In this document: one piece after another, positions 24,299-34,410 of the stretch
How the letters are laid out: each line of letters starts with the position of its first letter
Numbering within the stretch: position 1 is the first letter of the stretch
DNA from: Castellaniella sp034675905
GTDB lineage: Bacteria > Pseudomonadota > Gammaproteobacteria > Burkholderiales > Burkholderiaceae_B
Direction: 5' to 3'
DNA: 64,000 bases
Assembly (NCBI RefSeq): GCF_034675905.1
Contig: NZ_JAUCCV010000010.1
Coordinates: 868,001 to 932,000 of the forward strand
Translations under genes and position numbers: made by a program
Notes under the pieces: generated by a model
What the model was told of the DNA's origin: nothing
What the model saw: the letters and a program-made list of their open reading frames with translations, nothing else
The model's database searches: none

Positions 24299-24763
24299 AT
24301 GAAGGGCGACAAGACCGTCATCAAATATCTGAATCAACAGCTGAAAAACGAACTTTCAGCCATCAACCAGTATTTTCTGCACGCGCGCATGATGCGCCAT
24401 TGGGGCTACGAAAAACTGGGCAAACATGAATACGAAGAATCCATCGGCGAGATGAAGCATGCGGACATGCTGATTGAGCGCATCTTCATGCTAGATGGCC
24501 TGCCCAATCTGCAGGATCTGCACAAACTGCTGATCGGCGAATCCGTCCCGGAAATCCTGGCCTGTGACCTCAGGCTGGAATCTGCCGCCCAGGCGACGGT
24601 CAAGGAAGCCATGCAGTACTGCGAATCGGCGCAGGACTATACGTCGCGCGATTTGTTCCAGACCATCCTGAACGATACCGAGGAACACATCGACTGGCTG
24701 GAAACCCAGCAAGGCCTGATCGAGCAGGTCGGGCTGCAGAACTATCTGCAGTCCCAGGTCTGA
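24299..24763 (+). CDS. bfr: Bacterioferritin
   Basis: A 154-residue haem-containing ferritin that oxidises and stores iron in a 24-mer shell. The ferroxidase ligands E18, E51 and H54 are in place (KNELSAINQY and GEMKHAD), with later ones expected in the E-rich helices (DTEEHID supplies the C-terminal Glu/His pair). M52 is the haem-ligating Met that distinguishes Bfr from ferritin. Start ATG 24299 has an AGGAG ribosome-binding site. It pairs functionally with the bfd gene upstream. Confidence 0.95.
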   Translation: MKGDKTVIKYLNQQLKNELSAINQYFLHARMMRHWGYEKLGKHEYEESIGEMKHADMLIERIFMLDGLPNLQDLHKLLIGESVPEILACDLRLESAAQATVKEAMQYCESAQDYTSRDLFQTILNDTEEHIDWLETQQGLIEQVGLQNYLQSQV

Positions 24764-24764
24764 T

Positions 24765-25394
24765 TCAGGGTTTGGCGGGGCAGTCTTTTGCCTTGCCCCA
24801 GGCCTGGTGGGCTTCACAGTATCTGTTGCGGGCCGCCCAGGCGCAGGAAGGCCGGGAAAAGAAGCCCAAGGTTGCGCAGGTCTTGAGTTCAGCCTGGAAT
24901 GCAGCCTGCCAGTTGCCGCTGTCGGCGGTCTGTGCGCCGGATGGATTCGGGGCGGCAGGCAGCGACGGCACGTCGATGGGCTGCACCGGCTGATTCGTGA
25001 TCAGGGCGCCGATATCGGCGATCCCCTGCAAGCCAAAGCCATCCTGCTGATTCTGGGCAGCCAGGGCGATGGCCTCGTCCATGCTGATGGTCGTTGTCGC
25101 CAGCGCGATAGGCCGGTGTTCGCCCATCAGGGGGGCGGTCTGGATCTGCCAGTCGACGGGCGGCGGCAGGCTGGGGACGCCCTGGCGCCCATCTGACAAG
25201 GGCTGAGGGGCGGAGGCGACAAAGGGCTTGCCATTGGCATCCAGCACCGGCGTGTCGGTCAGTTCCACCGGCGGTTCGGTGGTCTGGACCTGTGAGGGGC
25301 TGTGGATGACCAGCCAGTCGCCCAACTGCAGGCCGCCCCAGGCGGAGGCCCCGGCGGCTAGCAGCAAGATGGCGAAAATCAGACGCCAGGACAT
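24765..25394 (-). CDS. Exported or membrane-anchored protein of unknown function
   Basis: A 209-residue protein I do not recognise. A hydrophobic N-terminus (LIFAILLLAAGASAWGGLQ, about 4-22) could be a signal peptide or anchor. A Pro-rich, low-complexity middle part follows. The C-terminal 50 residues hold four Cys (TCATLGFFSRPSCAWAARNRYC ... DC in outline, positions about 172-205), spaced as if to form disulfides, so a small periplasmic folded domain is likely. It converges with bfr, with one base between the stops, and lies 57 bp before the prfC stop. Confidence 0.7.
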   Translation of the reverse strand: MSWRLIFAILLLAAGASAWGGLQLGDWLVIHSPSQVQTTEPPVELTDTPVLDANGKPFVASAPQPLSDGRQGVPSLPPPVDWQIQTAPLMGEHRPIALATTTISMDEAIALAAQNQQDGFGLQGIADIGALITNQPVQPIDVPSLPAAPNPSGAQTADSGNWQAAFQAELKTCATLGFFSRPSCAWAARNRYCEAHQAWGKAKDCPAKP

Positions 25395-25450
25395 GGGCAG
25401 ATTCCTTCGTCGGTCAAAGCGGTTGGTCGTCCCATTGTATCGGATCGCGC

Positions 25451-27058
25451 TCAGACACCGCTGCCGAAGACACGCCCGGCGTGTTCGCGCAGCGCATGGA
25501 ATTCGATGTCGGGGTAGCGTTCCTGGGCAACCCGCAATTGAGCGGCCGAGGTCGCCAGAAAGGCGACGGCGTCGACCACGTCATGGGCGATGTTGGCGTG
25601 GTTGGCATCCATGAATTTCTTCAAGGCCTTGGCATCCTTGCTGGTGATCCAGCGCGCCATGCTGTAGCGCGAGGGCATCAGGCGGGCATCGACGCCGTAT
25701 TCGGTCTTCAGGCGATGAGCAACCACTTCGAACTGCAACTGGCCGACCGCGCCCAGCAGCAGCGCGCCACCGGCGGCTTCCGGACGGAATACCTGGATGG
25801 CGCCTTCTTCGCCCAGCTGGGTCAGGCCTGTGCGCAGCTGTTTGGTGCGCAGGGGGTCCTTGACCTCAACGGCCTGGAACAGTTCGGGAGCAAAGAAAGG
25901 CAGACCGGTGAAGGTCAGGGATTCGCCTTCGGTCAGCACGTCACCCAGTTGCAGGATGCCGTGGTTGGGGATGCCGATGATGTCACCGGCAAAGGCCTCT
26001 TCGACGATTTCGCGGCGCTGCGATAAAAAGGAAACGACGTTGTTGGGGCGGATTTCCTTGCCGTTGCGGGCTACCTTCAGGCGCATGCCGCGCTGGAAGT
26101 GGCCGGAACTGACGCGCACGAACGCCACGCGGTCGCGGTGCGCCGGGTCCATATTGGCCTGCACCTTGAAGACCACGCCGCTGAATTTGGCCTCGTCGGG
26201 CTCGACGGATCGTTCCAGCGCGGCGCGAGGGCCGGGGGACGGAGCCAGCTCGACCAGGGCGTCCAGCACTTCACGCACGCCGAAATTATTGATGGCTGAA
26301 CCGAAGAACACCGGCGTCTGGCGCCCCGCCAGAAAGGCGGCATGATCGAAGGCCGGGACGGCGCCTGAGATCAGCTCGATTTCTTCGTGTGCTTTTTCGT
26401 AAGCGTCGGTAAATCGTTGCTTCAGGATCGGGTTGTTCAAGCCCTCGATGGTGTCGTCATCGTGCTGATCGCGCTCCGCCCCGGGGCGGAACAGGCGCAT
26501 GTGGTCGTGACGGATGTCGAAGACGCCGCCGAAATGCCGGCCCATGCCCACGGGCCAAGAAAACGGGATGGCGTCCATGCCCAGATGGCCTTCGATCTCC
26601 GACAGCAGATCCAGCGGTTCGCGCACTTCGCGATCCAGCTTGTTGATGAAGGTGATGATGGGCGTGTTGCGGGCGCGGCAGACCTGCAGCAGGCGGATGG
26701 TCTGGGGTTCGACGCCGTTGCCGGCATCGATCACCATCAGCGCGGCATCCACGGCGGTCAGCACGCGGTAGGTGTCTTCTGAAAAGTCCTGGTGGCCTGG
26801 GGTGTCCAGCAGATTGATCACGCAATCGCGGTATTCCATCTGCATGACTGACGAGGCCACGGAAATGCCGCGTTGCTTCTCGATTTCCATCCAGTCGGAT
26901 GCCGCATGGCGGCTGGCCTTGCGCGCTTTGACGCTGCCGGCGATCTGGATGGCGCCTGCGAACAGCAGCAGCTTTTCCGTCAAGGTGGTCTTGCCGGCGT
27001 CGGGGTGGGAAATGATGGCGAACGTGCGTCGGCGGGCGACTTCGGCGGTCAGACTCAT
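25451..27058 (-). CDS. prfC: Peptide chain release factor 3
   Basis: A 535-residue translational GTPase that removes RF1/RF2 from the ribosome after termination. The GTPase motifs are SHPDAGKTTLTEKLL (G1), the G2 switch with RGISV, DTPGHQDF (G3) and NKLDRE (G4). Domain 2 and the RF3 C-terminal domain follow (VGQLQFEVVAHRLKTEYGVDA is characteristic). Length matches the family (about 530). It is separated from the lysE-type gene by 18 bp on the same strand. Confidence 0.96.
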   Translation of the reverse strand: MSLTAEVARRRTFAIISHPDAGKTTLTEKLLLFAGAIQIAGSVKARKASRHAASDWMEIEKQRGISVASSVMQMEYRDCVINLLDTPGHQDFSEDTYRVLTAVDAALMVIDAGNGVEPQTIRLLQVCRARNTPIITFINKLDREVREPLDLLSEIEGHLGMDAIPFSWPVGMGRHFGGVFDIRHDHMRLFRPGAERDQHDDDTIEGLNNPILKQRFTDAYEKAHEEIELISGAVPAFDHAAFLAGRQTPVFFGSAINNFGVREVLDALVELAPSPGPRAALERSVEPDEAKFSGVVFKVQANMDPAHRDRVAFVRVSSGHFQRGMRLKVARNGKEIRPNNVVSFLSQRREIVEEAFAGDIIGIPNHGILQLGDVLTEGESLTFTGLPFFAPELFQAVEVKDPLRTKQLRTGLTQLGEEGAIQVFRPEAAGGALLLGAVGQLQFEVVAHRLKTEYGVDARLMPSRYSMARWITSKDAKALKKFMDANHANIAHDVVDAVAFLATSAAQLRVAQERYPDIEFHALREHAGRVFGSGV

Positions 27059-27076
27059 GAGCAGTGATCGGTGGGT

Positions 27077-27709
27077 TCAGCTTTTATGGCTGAAAGAGGC
27101 CAGGACGGTGCCGGCCAGGATGAACAGGGATCCAAAGCCGCGGTTCAGCCAGCGAATGTGGCCGGGACGGCGCAGCAGACCCAAGATGCGCGAGGCCAGC
27201 GAAGTATAGCAACTCATGGCGACTACGTCGGTCACGCTGAGCGTGGCGCCGATCAGCACATATTGCAGGGCCAGCGGGCGGTTCAGATCCAGGAATTGCG
27301 GCACGACGGCCAGCAGGAACATCGTGCCCTTGGGATTGCTGATGTTGACCAGATAGCCGCGCAGCAGCTGGTCGCGGATGGGATGTGCGCCGGGGTGGGG
27401 TTGGGCCTCGACGGCGACGGGCGCCGCGTCGGTCCGGAATTGCCGTATCCCCAGGTAGACCAGGTAGGCCGCCCCCGCCCATTTCACCAGGGTGAAAGCC
27501 AGTTCGGACGTCGCCAGCAGAGCGCCCACGCCGATGGCGACGATGAACAGCTGGCAGATGATGCCGGCCTGCAGTCCAAGGATCGTCCAGGCGCCGTGAC
27601 GAAAGCCGTACTTCATGCCGGAGGCCATGGAACAGATAGCCCCAGGCCCCGGCGAAAACGAGATCGCCCACGCGGCGGCAAAGAAAGCGAGCCAGGTGGA
27701 AAGGGCCAT
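27077..27709 (-). CDS. LysE/RhtB-family amino-acid exporter
   Basis: A 210-residue inner-membrane protein with about six helices. The signature FSPGPGAICSMASGMKYGFRHG near the start is typical of LysE/RhtB exporters, as is NPKGTMFLLAVVPQFLD in the middle. Members export lysine, homoserine/threonine, leucine or metabolites; the substrate here cannot be told. It sits between rhlE (20 bp) and prfC (18 bp) on the same strand, and a shared transcript is likely. Confidence 0.88.
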   Translation of the reverse strand: MALSTWLAFFAAAWAISFSPGPGAICSMASGMKYGFRHGAWTILGLQAGIICQLFIVAIGVGALLATSELAFTLVKWAGAAYLVYLGIRQFRTDAAPVAVEAQPHPGAHPIRDQLLRGYLVNISNPKGTMFLLAVVPQFLDLNRPLALQYVLIGATLSVTDVVAMSCYTSLASRILGLLRRPGHIRWLNRGFGSLFILAGTVLASFSHKS

Positions 27710-27729
27710 GGAAGTCTCCGGCGCAGCGT

Positions 27730-29187
<1,458 letters not shown>

Positions 29188-29444
29188 CAGTGTGACTCCA
29201 GCGACCGCCTATCGCTCGAGTCGAGAGATACCAATCGAGGCCGACGAATGAAAAAAGTCTGGGAGGGTGCCGCCGGCCACGCCACAGCGTGGTTCGGGGT
29301 CCGGGGAATGCCGCGCAGTGACTGGTAAGCCGCGCGAAAGGCTGGATTATAACGTGTTGGCTGGTGGATGGGGACTATTATCGGGGCGGCGGCTTCCCTA
29401 AAATACGACATTCGCTCCAGTGGGGCTGTTTCAATGAGACTCGC

Positions 29445-30062
29445 ATGATCCGACGTTACCTGAATCTGGCCGCGGTGGCGGCCCTGGCGCTGCTGCTGTC
29501 CGGCTGCGGCTATAACGAGATCCAGCGCCAGGACGAACAGGTCAAGGCGGCCTGGTCCCAGGCGCTGAACCAATACGAGCGTCGCGCCGATCTGGTGCCG
29601 AAACTGGTGTCCTCGGTCAATGCCTATATGGTCAACGAACGTACCGTGCTGCAGCAGGTGACGGAAGCCCGCGCGCGGGTCGGCCAGATCCGCATCAGCG
29701 CCGACGACCTGGCCGACCCTGCGCTGATGGCCCGTTTTGAACAGGCCCAGGGGGCGCTGGGGTCCAGCCTGTCGCGACTGTTGGCGGTGTCGGAAAACTA
29801 TCCTCAGCTGAAAAGCGACGGTCTGTTCCGCGACCTGATGACGCAGTTGGAGGGCACGGAAAACCGCATTGCCGTGGCGCGCGAACGCTACGTAGGCGCC
29901 GTGCAGGCCTACAACCTGACGATTCGTGAATTTCCGACGCTGATCACCGCCCGCGTCTTTGGCTATCAGCCCAAGGCGCAGTACGGCTTGGACAAGGCGG
30001 ACGAAGTCATGCGGGATCCTGCGGTGACCTTCGATCTGCCGGCGTCCGGGGCAGCGAAGTGA
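29445..30062 (+). CDS. LemA-family lipoprotein
   Basis: A 205-residue protein with a lipoprotein signal (ALALLLSGCGYNEI; lipobox Cys about residue 20). The LemA coiled-coil domain follows (DEQVKAAWSQALNQYERRADLVPKLV and the C-terminal NLTIREFPTLI). LemA proteins are anchored helical-bundle proteins whose biochemical role is not settled. ATG 29445 places the signal at the N-terminus; an earlier in-frame start would bury it. The next gene begins inside its stop codon (GTGA), so it is co-translated with the TPM-domain protein, a recurrent pairing. Confidence 0.9.
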   Translation: MIRRYLNLAAVAALALLLSGCGYNEIQRQDEQVKAAWSQALNQYERRADLVPKLVSSVNAYMVNERTVLQQVTEARARVGQIRISADDLADPALMARFEQAQGALGSSLSRLLAVSENYPQLKSDGLFRDLMTQLEGTENRIAVARERYVGAVQAYNLTIREFPTLITARVFGYQPKAQYGLDKADEVMRDPAVTFDLPASGAAK

Positions 30063-30964
30063 GGATCTTCAGCGCCTGGCGTCTGGCAGCCGGTCTGCTG
30101 GCGGCGATCCTGGTATCGACAGCGGCAGCACAGGGGCCAGCCGGCGATGCACAGACGGTAGCGGGTGCGACTGCCGTGCCGGCCTGGACGGCGCCGGTCA
30201 TGGATCTCAGTCAGACGCTGGATGCCGCGCAGGTCCAGGCCCTGACCCGGCAGGTGCGCGAACTGGAGACGCAGCAGGGCTCGCAGTTGTTCGTGCTGCT
30301 GGTGCCGACGACCGGCGCCGATACGATCGAGCAGTATGCCCGTCGGGTCTTTGACCAGTGGGCAGTGGGCCGCCAGGGGGTGGACGATGGCATATTGCTG
30401 CTGGTGGCGGTGCAGGACCGTCGCGTGCGCATCGATGTCGGCTATGGCCTGGAGGGCGCCGTGCCGGATGTGGCGGCTGGCCGCATCATCCGGGAGCAGA
30501 TCACCCCGCATTTCGCCCAGGGTGATGTGTTCGCCGGTTTGCAGGCAGGGGTGACGGCCCTGCAGGCGCTGATGCGGGGCGAATCCCTGCCGCCGCCGCC
30601 CGAGTCGTCAGCGGGCGACGAGGACGCGCCTTATGCCATGGCCTTGCCCTTGGTCGTCATGGCGCTGGTCATGCCCGCCTGGCTCAGCGCCCTGTTGGCC
30701 GGCGGTTTTATATTTGTCACGACCGGCAGTTGGGGATGGGCTGCGTTGGCGGCGCTGGGCGGCCTGCTGCTGGCGCTGCTGGGACGTGCTTTTGGGGTGG
30801 CGAAAAAATTAGGGCATGGCCGCTCGGGACGTGGCGGCGGAGGTGGCGGCGGCTTTGGCGGCGGGTTCGGAGGTGGTTTTGGCGGCGGCGGTTCGAGCGG
30901 CGGCAGCGGGGGTGGAGGCGGTGGAGGTCGAGGCGGCGGCGGGGGCGCATCCGGCAGTTGGTAG
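30059..30964 (+). CDS. TPM-domain membrane protein (YgcG family)
   Basis: A 301-residue protein starting at GTG overlapping the lemA stop. A signal peptide (about 1-26) is followed by a TPM domain (about 45-180; VMDLSQTLDAAQVQAL and DGILLLVAVQDRRVRIDVGYGLEG). One or two membrane helices follow (about 198-245). The C-terminus is a glycine-rich tail with long Gly runs, about 40 residues ending SGSW. TPM proteins are thought to act at the membrane, some in photosystem repair or phosphatase-like roles. The LemA-TPM unit is widespread but poorly understood. Confidence 0.87.
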   Translation: MRIFSAWRLAAGLLAAILVSTAAAQGPAGDAQTVAGATAVPAWTAPVMDLSQTLDAAQVQALTRQVRELETQQGSQLFVLLVPTTGADTIEQYARRVFDQWAVGRQGVDDGILLLVAVQDRRVRIDVGYGLEGAVPDVAAGRIIREQITPHFAQGDVFAGLQAGVTALQALMRGESLPPPPESSAGDEDAPYAMALPLVVMALVMPAWLSALLAGGFIFVTTGSWGWAALAALGGLLLALLGRAFGVAKKLGHGRSGRGGGGGGGFGGGFGGGFGGGGSSGGSGGGGGGGRGGGGGASGSW

Positions 30965-31026
30965 ATGTGCACGGCGGGCGCCGCCGCCGTGCTTCGTCCG
31001 GTCAAGGCCTGGCGCTGCCCAGCGCC

Positions 31027-32505
31027 TTACAGCGCCAGAAACAAGGCGTGGGCCATCTGGCCGATCAGCTGATCGCGGCGCGAGTCCGGGCTGGGTGCTT
31101 CGCCGATGTTGGACCAGGACGGGTGTGTGCGCGCCTCGTCCAACAGGGTTTGCACATCGGCGGGCAGCTGATGCAGGGCGGCGCTGGGGTTCGGCTCGGT
31201 AACATCCGTTTCGGAGTCTGCCGCTGCATCGTCAGCCGCAGGCGGGGCCTCGGCTGCCGGGGCAACGGTCTGCGCCATCAGATCGTTGTCGATGGGGCGC
31301 ATAGCGGCGTGTCCGCGGCATTCCAGCGCTCGCACCAGCGCCAGCTGGCGCAGTCCCAGCAGATGCAGCACCGGATCGTCCACGGTCATTTCCATATTGC
31401 CTGCCAGGCGGCCCATCAGGCGCTTGCCCCATTGGTTGGCGCCCTGCCAGGCCCCGCCGATGGCGGCGCCCAGCAGGGTGGCCGCGCCCAGGCTCAGGCC
31501 GCCGGTCAGCATGTCCAGCGTGGCGCCAGCCATGGCGCCGGTGGCCAGACCTTTGCCGACCTGGATGCCGAAATTACGCAGCGCCTGGGGATTGAACAGA
31601 TCCATGCCCCAGCGTTCGCCTTCCAGGGGCAGGGGGTGGTGCGGAAAGGCCATCTTGCTGAAACGATAGCGTTTCAGCAGGGCGTGCACGCAGTCCTGCT
31701 CGCGGTCGCGGGTGCGTTTGCGCAGCACCAGCGTGATGGTTGCCATATCCGTAGGATCTTGCGCGCAGGGCAGGCGCAAGGCGGCGGCATCGACCAGCAG
31801 TTCAGCGATCAGGCGGGTGGCGTCTTGCAGGCGCTTGAGGCGTTGCTGGCCCAGATCGCTGCGCAAAGCGGCCAGCGTGGCGGATTGCGTGTCCAGCATC
31901 AGGGCCAAGCGGTCCAGCATCTGGCTTTCACCGTCCAGCGCGGGCGCCACTGTATCGAAATCGACCGTGGCATGCAGGCCGAGCCGGGCCAGCGCTTCGC
32001 GCCAGGCTGTGATATTGGCCAGCGGACTGCGGGTGAAGTTCAGGACGGGCAGGATCGGCCGGCCGCAGGCTGCCAGCAGCATTAGTTCGTCCCGGTGCTT
32101 GGGTAGTACCGGATCGCGGGCGTCGATGACGTACAGGGCGGCATCAATGGTCAAGACCGTGGCGAGCACCCGGCATTCCTGTTCGAAGCGACCGGCGGCT
32201 TCCGGGCTGTCCAGCAGGCGCTGGATTCTTTCCGGGCCGTCGAGCCGTTCCTCGTGGGGGATCAGCTGATCCAGGTAGTCCAGCACGCCCATGGCGTCTT
32301 CCAGGCCCGGCGTGTCGCGCAGAATCAGCATGGGCTTGCCGTCGTTCGACAGCAATTGGGCGCTTTCGACATGGCGGGTCGTGCCGGGCTGGTCCGCCAC
32401 TTCGCCGAACAGTTCGTCGCGCAGCAAGGTGCGCAGCAGGGATGTCTTGCCCGTATTGGTGTGGCCGACCACGGCCAGATCGATAGGGAGGGTGGCGTCA
32501 GTCAT
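31027..32505 (-). CDS. GTPase with DUF3482 domain
   Basis: A 492-residue protein. The N-terminal G domain has the P-loop GHTNTGKTS (14-22), an early-switch QPGTTRHVE, G3 DTPGLED and a possible G4 NFTR in place of NKxD, so base specificity may be relaxed. The middle and C-terminal DUF3482 region contains a glycine/alanine-rich hydrophobic hairpin (GLATGAMAGATLDMLTGGLSLGAATLLGAAIGG, in two parts, about 320-352), suggesting membrane association. The gene overlaps the DUF2868 gene by 8 bp, and the two are consistently paired in betaproteobacteria. Function is unknown; a membrane-remodelling or stress role is speculation. Confidence 0.83.
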   Translation of the reverse strand: MTDATLPIDLAVVGHTNTGKTSLLRTLLRDELFGEVADQPGTTRHVESAQLLSNDGKPMLILRDTPGLEDAMGVLDYLDQLIPHEERLDGPERIQRLLDSPEAAGRFEQECRVLATVLTIDAALYVIDARDPVLPKHRDELMLLAACGRPILPVLNFTRSPLANITAWREALARLGLHATVDFDTVAPALDGESQMLDRLALMLDTQSATLAALRSDLGQQRLKRLQDATRLIAELLVDAAALRLPCAQDPTDMATITLVLRKRTRDREQDCVHALLKRYRFSKMAFPHHPLPLEGERWGMDLFNPQALRNFGIQVGKGLATGAMAGATLDMLTGGLSLGAATLLGAAIGGAWQGANQWGKRLMGRLAGNMEMTVDDPVLHLLGLRQLALVRALECRGHAAMRPIDNDLMAQTVAPAAEAPPAADDAAADSETDVTEPNPSAALHQLPADVQTLLDEARTHPSWSNIGEAPSPDSRRDQLIGQMAHALFLAL

Positions 32506-33895
32506 GGCGAGAAGATCCGATGTGTTCGAGCCAGGCGTTCAGGTCGGGGACCTGCTGCAGGTTTTGTCGGGACAGGACGTGCTGCCAGGTCTGCCGGCGT
32601 TCTGTCGTGCCGCCCAGGCAGAGCACTCGCAGGTCGGGGCAGGCGTGATTCAGTTCGTCGAACCAGGCGGCAGTGCCTCGGTCCGGCGTCAGACGGGCAT
32701 CGCAGACCAGCAGCACGTGAGCGGCATCGATCTGTGCGCGGATGCGTTGGCGGTCTTCGCGGCTGTCGCAGCGCCCCAGATCGTGGATGGCGTCGGGCAA
32801 GCCGGCCGGCGGCCAGAGCAGATCCGGTCCTAATTCACAGGCCAGCACGGCGGCGTGCCGGGCGGGCGTGCGGGCAATCTGCGCCCCTGTCCTGACCGGG
32901 CCGTCGGCAGGCGCGGGCTTGTCGATGCCCAGCGCCTCGTGTGTGGGCAGCAAACGTTCGCGCAGTTCCAGCCAGCCGGGCAGGTCCGGATCGATCGCCA
33001 GGCGGCGGATGCGCTGGCGCAGCCACACGCCGCAGATCGCCAGGGACAGCAGCCGGGGCAGCAGGCCCCAGCAGAGCAGGCAGCCGATCAGCCACAGGGA
33101 CCAGTCGGCCTGGATGGCGGCTGCTGCAGACGCGGTATCGCCCATGCTCAGCGCGACGGTCTGGTAGTCGGGAGAGGGGAAGCCCAGCAGCCGTGGCAGG
33201 CTGCTCAGCCACTGGCTGAAGACCGTGAAGGCCTGTGGCGAGAGCAGCGTCGTTTCCCAGTGGAAGGTATAGCTGCGGGTGCTGAGCAGCACGATGAGCG
33301 TGGGGATGGCGCCCAGATAGGCTGTCGTCCATGCCCCATGGCTGAGCAGGCCAACTGCAGGTTTCCAGGCGCGCGCGCGCATCAGCAGCGATAGAAATGC
33401 CTGAGCGGCCAGCGCGGCATCCGGGCCGCGCACGATCTTGCGGGTCAACCAGAGCCACAGGCGCGACAGGGCCGTCGTAGGCTGCAGGCCCGGCAGACTG
33501 CTGATCAGCCAGATCAGCAGGGTCAGGGCGTGCAGTCCCAGCAGTCCCAGCAGCGCCGAGGCCAGGTTGACCGAACCCTGACTGGGATTCAGGGCGGCGG
33601 TTGCGGCTGCGATGCCCGCCAGGCCGGTCGCCAGCCACAGCGCGGCCAGCGCCCAACGAGCGCCGAGGGTCCATTGATGCAGGCAGTCCTGCAGCGGGCT
33701 GTGGCGCGCCAGCCAGGCCGCCCGTGCCAGAATGCGCGGCCCCAGTTGGGCCGGTCCGCGCAAGGCGGCTTGGCAGGCGGCGCGGTCTTCCAGCGGCCCC
33801 CAGTGCGCTTCGCGCAGGCGCACGGCTTCGGCCCGCCAGTGCTGCAGCAGCGGCGAGTCGGGGTGGGCGGAGGGGGGAAGCGGGCCGTTCCTCAT
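32498..33895 (-). CDS. DUF2868 membrane protein
   Basis: A 465-residue protein with about four or five predicted membrane helices (about 80-100, 108-128, 205-225, 290-310). A C-terminal cytosolic part ends with a Rossmann-like pattern (VLLVCDARLTPDRGTAAWFDELNHA). ATG 33895 was chosen over the longer frame because the product then starts just before the conserved helical region. It overlaps the partner GTPase gene by 8 bp and is translated first. The pair probably works as one membrane complex; the role is unknown. Confidence 0.78.
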   Translation of the reverse strand: MRNGPLPPSAHPDSPLLQHWRAEAVRLREAHWGPLEDRAACQAALRGPAQLGPRILARAAWLARHSPLQDCLHQWTLGARWALAALWLATGLAGIAAATAALNPSQGSVNLASALLGLLGLHALTLLIWLISSLPGLQPTTALSRLWLWLTRKIVRGPDAALAAQAFLSLLMRARAWKPAVGLLSHGAWTTAYLGAIPTLIVLLSTRSYTFHWETTLLSPQAFTVFSQWLSSLPRLLGFPSPDYQTVALSMGDTASAAAAIQADWSLWLIGCLLCWGLLPRLLSLAICGVWLRQRIRRLAIDPDLPGWLELRERLLPTHEALGIDKPAPADGPVRTGAQIARTPARHAAVLACELGPDLLWPPAGLPDAIHDLGRCDSREDRQRIRAQIDAAHVLLVCDARLTPDRGTAAWFDELNHACPDLRVLCLGGTTERRQTWQHVLSRQNLQQVPDLNAWLEHIGSSRHD

Positions 33896-33996
33896 GGAGA
33901 CCGAAGTGGCGGGGAAAAGAAGATGATACCGAGTTTTACAAGGGGGGCGGTGATTTGTGCGGTGCTGCGCCGCCAGGCGAGAGAGCGGGTGGAAGG

Positions 33997-34410
33997 CTAG
34001 GGCCGCCGGCAAGGCTGCAGCAGCGTCACGTCGCCATCCGTGGGCATGATGGCGCGCAAAGGCTCGCAGCGCCCCGCGACACACCAGTCGTAGTCGGCGG
34101 TGTAGGGAGAACGGGTCAGGCGCAGAATTTTCAGCGGCGCGGTATGCGGCTGGTATTCGTACCAGCCGTCCGCATGATGCACTGCGTCTGGCGGCGGGTC
34201 CATGCCAGCCCCGGAGCCCAGGATACGAGCGTGGCCGGCGATCAGAACGGGGGCGCCGGCCGCATCTTGCTGGACCCGGTAGTCTTCTTCCCAGCGGATT
34301 TTTTCGATGGAATGCGTCCAGGCCAAGGTGAAGGCCTGGACGGGGACGAAGCGCGGCGGCGCCAGCGGCGCCGCCGCCAGCGTCAGGCAGACGCCCAGCG
34401 TTCCCAGCAT
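33997..34410 (-). CDS. DUF1850 protein, accessory to the TRAP transporter
   Basis: A 137-residue protein with an N-terminal hydrophobic signal (LGTLGVCLTLAAAPLA) and the family pattern FTLAWTHSIEKIRWEEDYRV. Two Cys near the end (DYDWCVAGRCEPL) could form a disulfide in the periplasm. Its ATG overlaps the stop codon of the fused TRAP permease gene (TGATG). DUF1850 genes recur beside TAXI-type TRAP systems, so a role in their assembly or function is likely. Confidence 0.85.
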   Translation of the reverse strand: MLGTLGVCLTLAAAPLAPPRFVPVQAFTLAWTHSIEKIRWEEDYRVQQDAAGAPVLIAGHARILGSGAGMDPPPDAVHHADGWYEYQPHTAPLKILRLTRSPYTADYDWCVAGRCEPLRAIMPTDGDVTLLQPCRRP

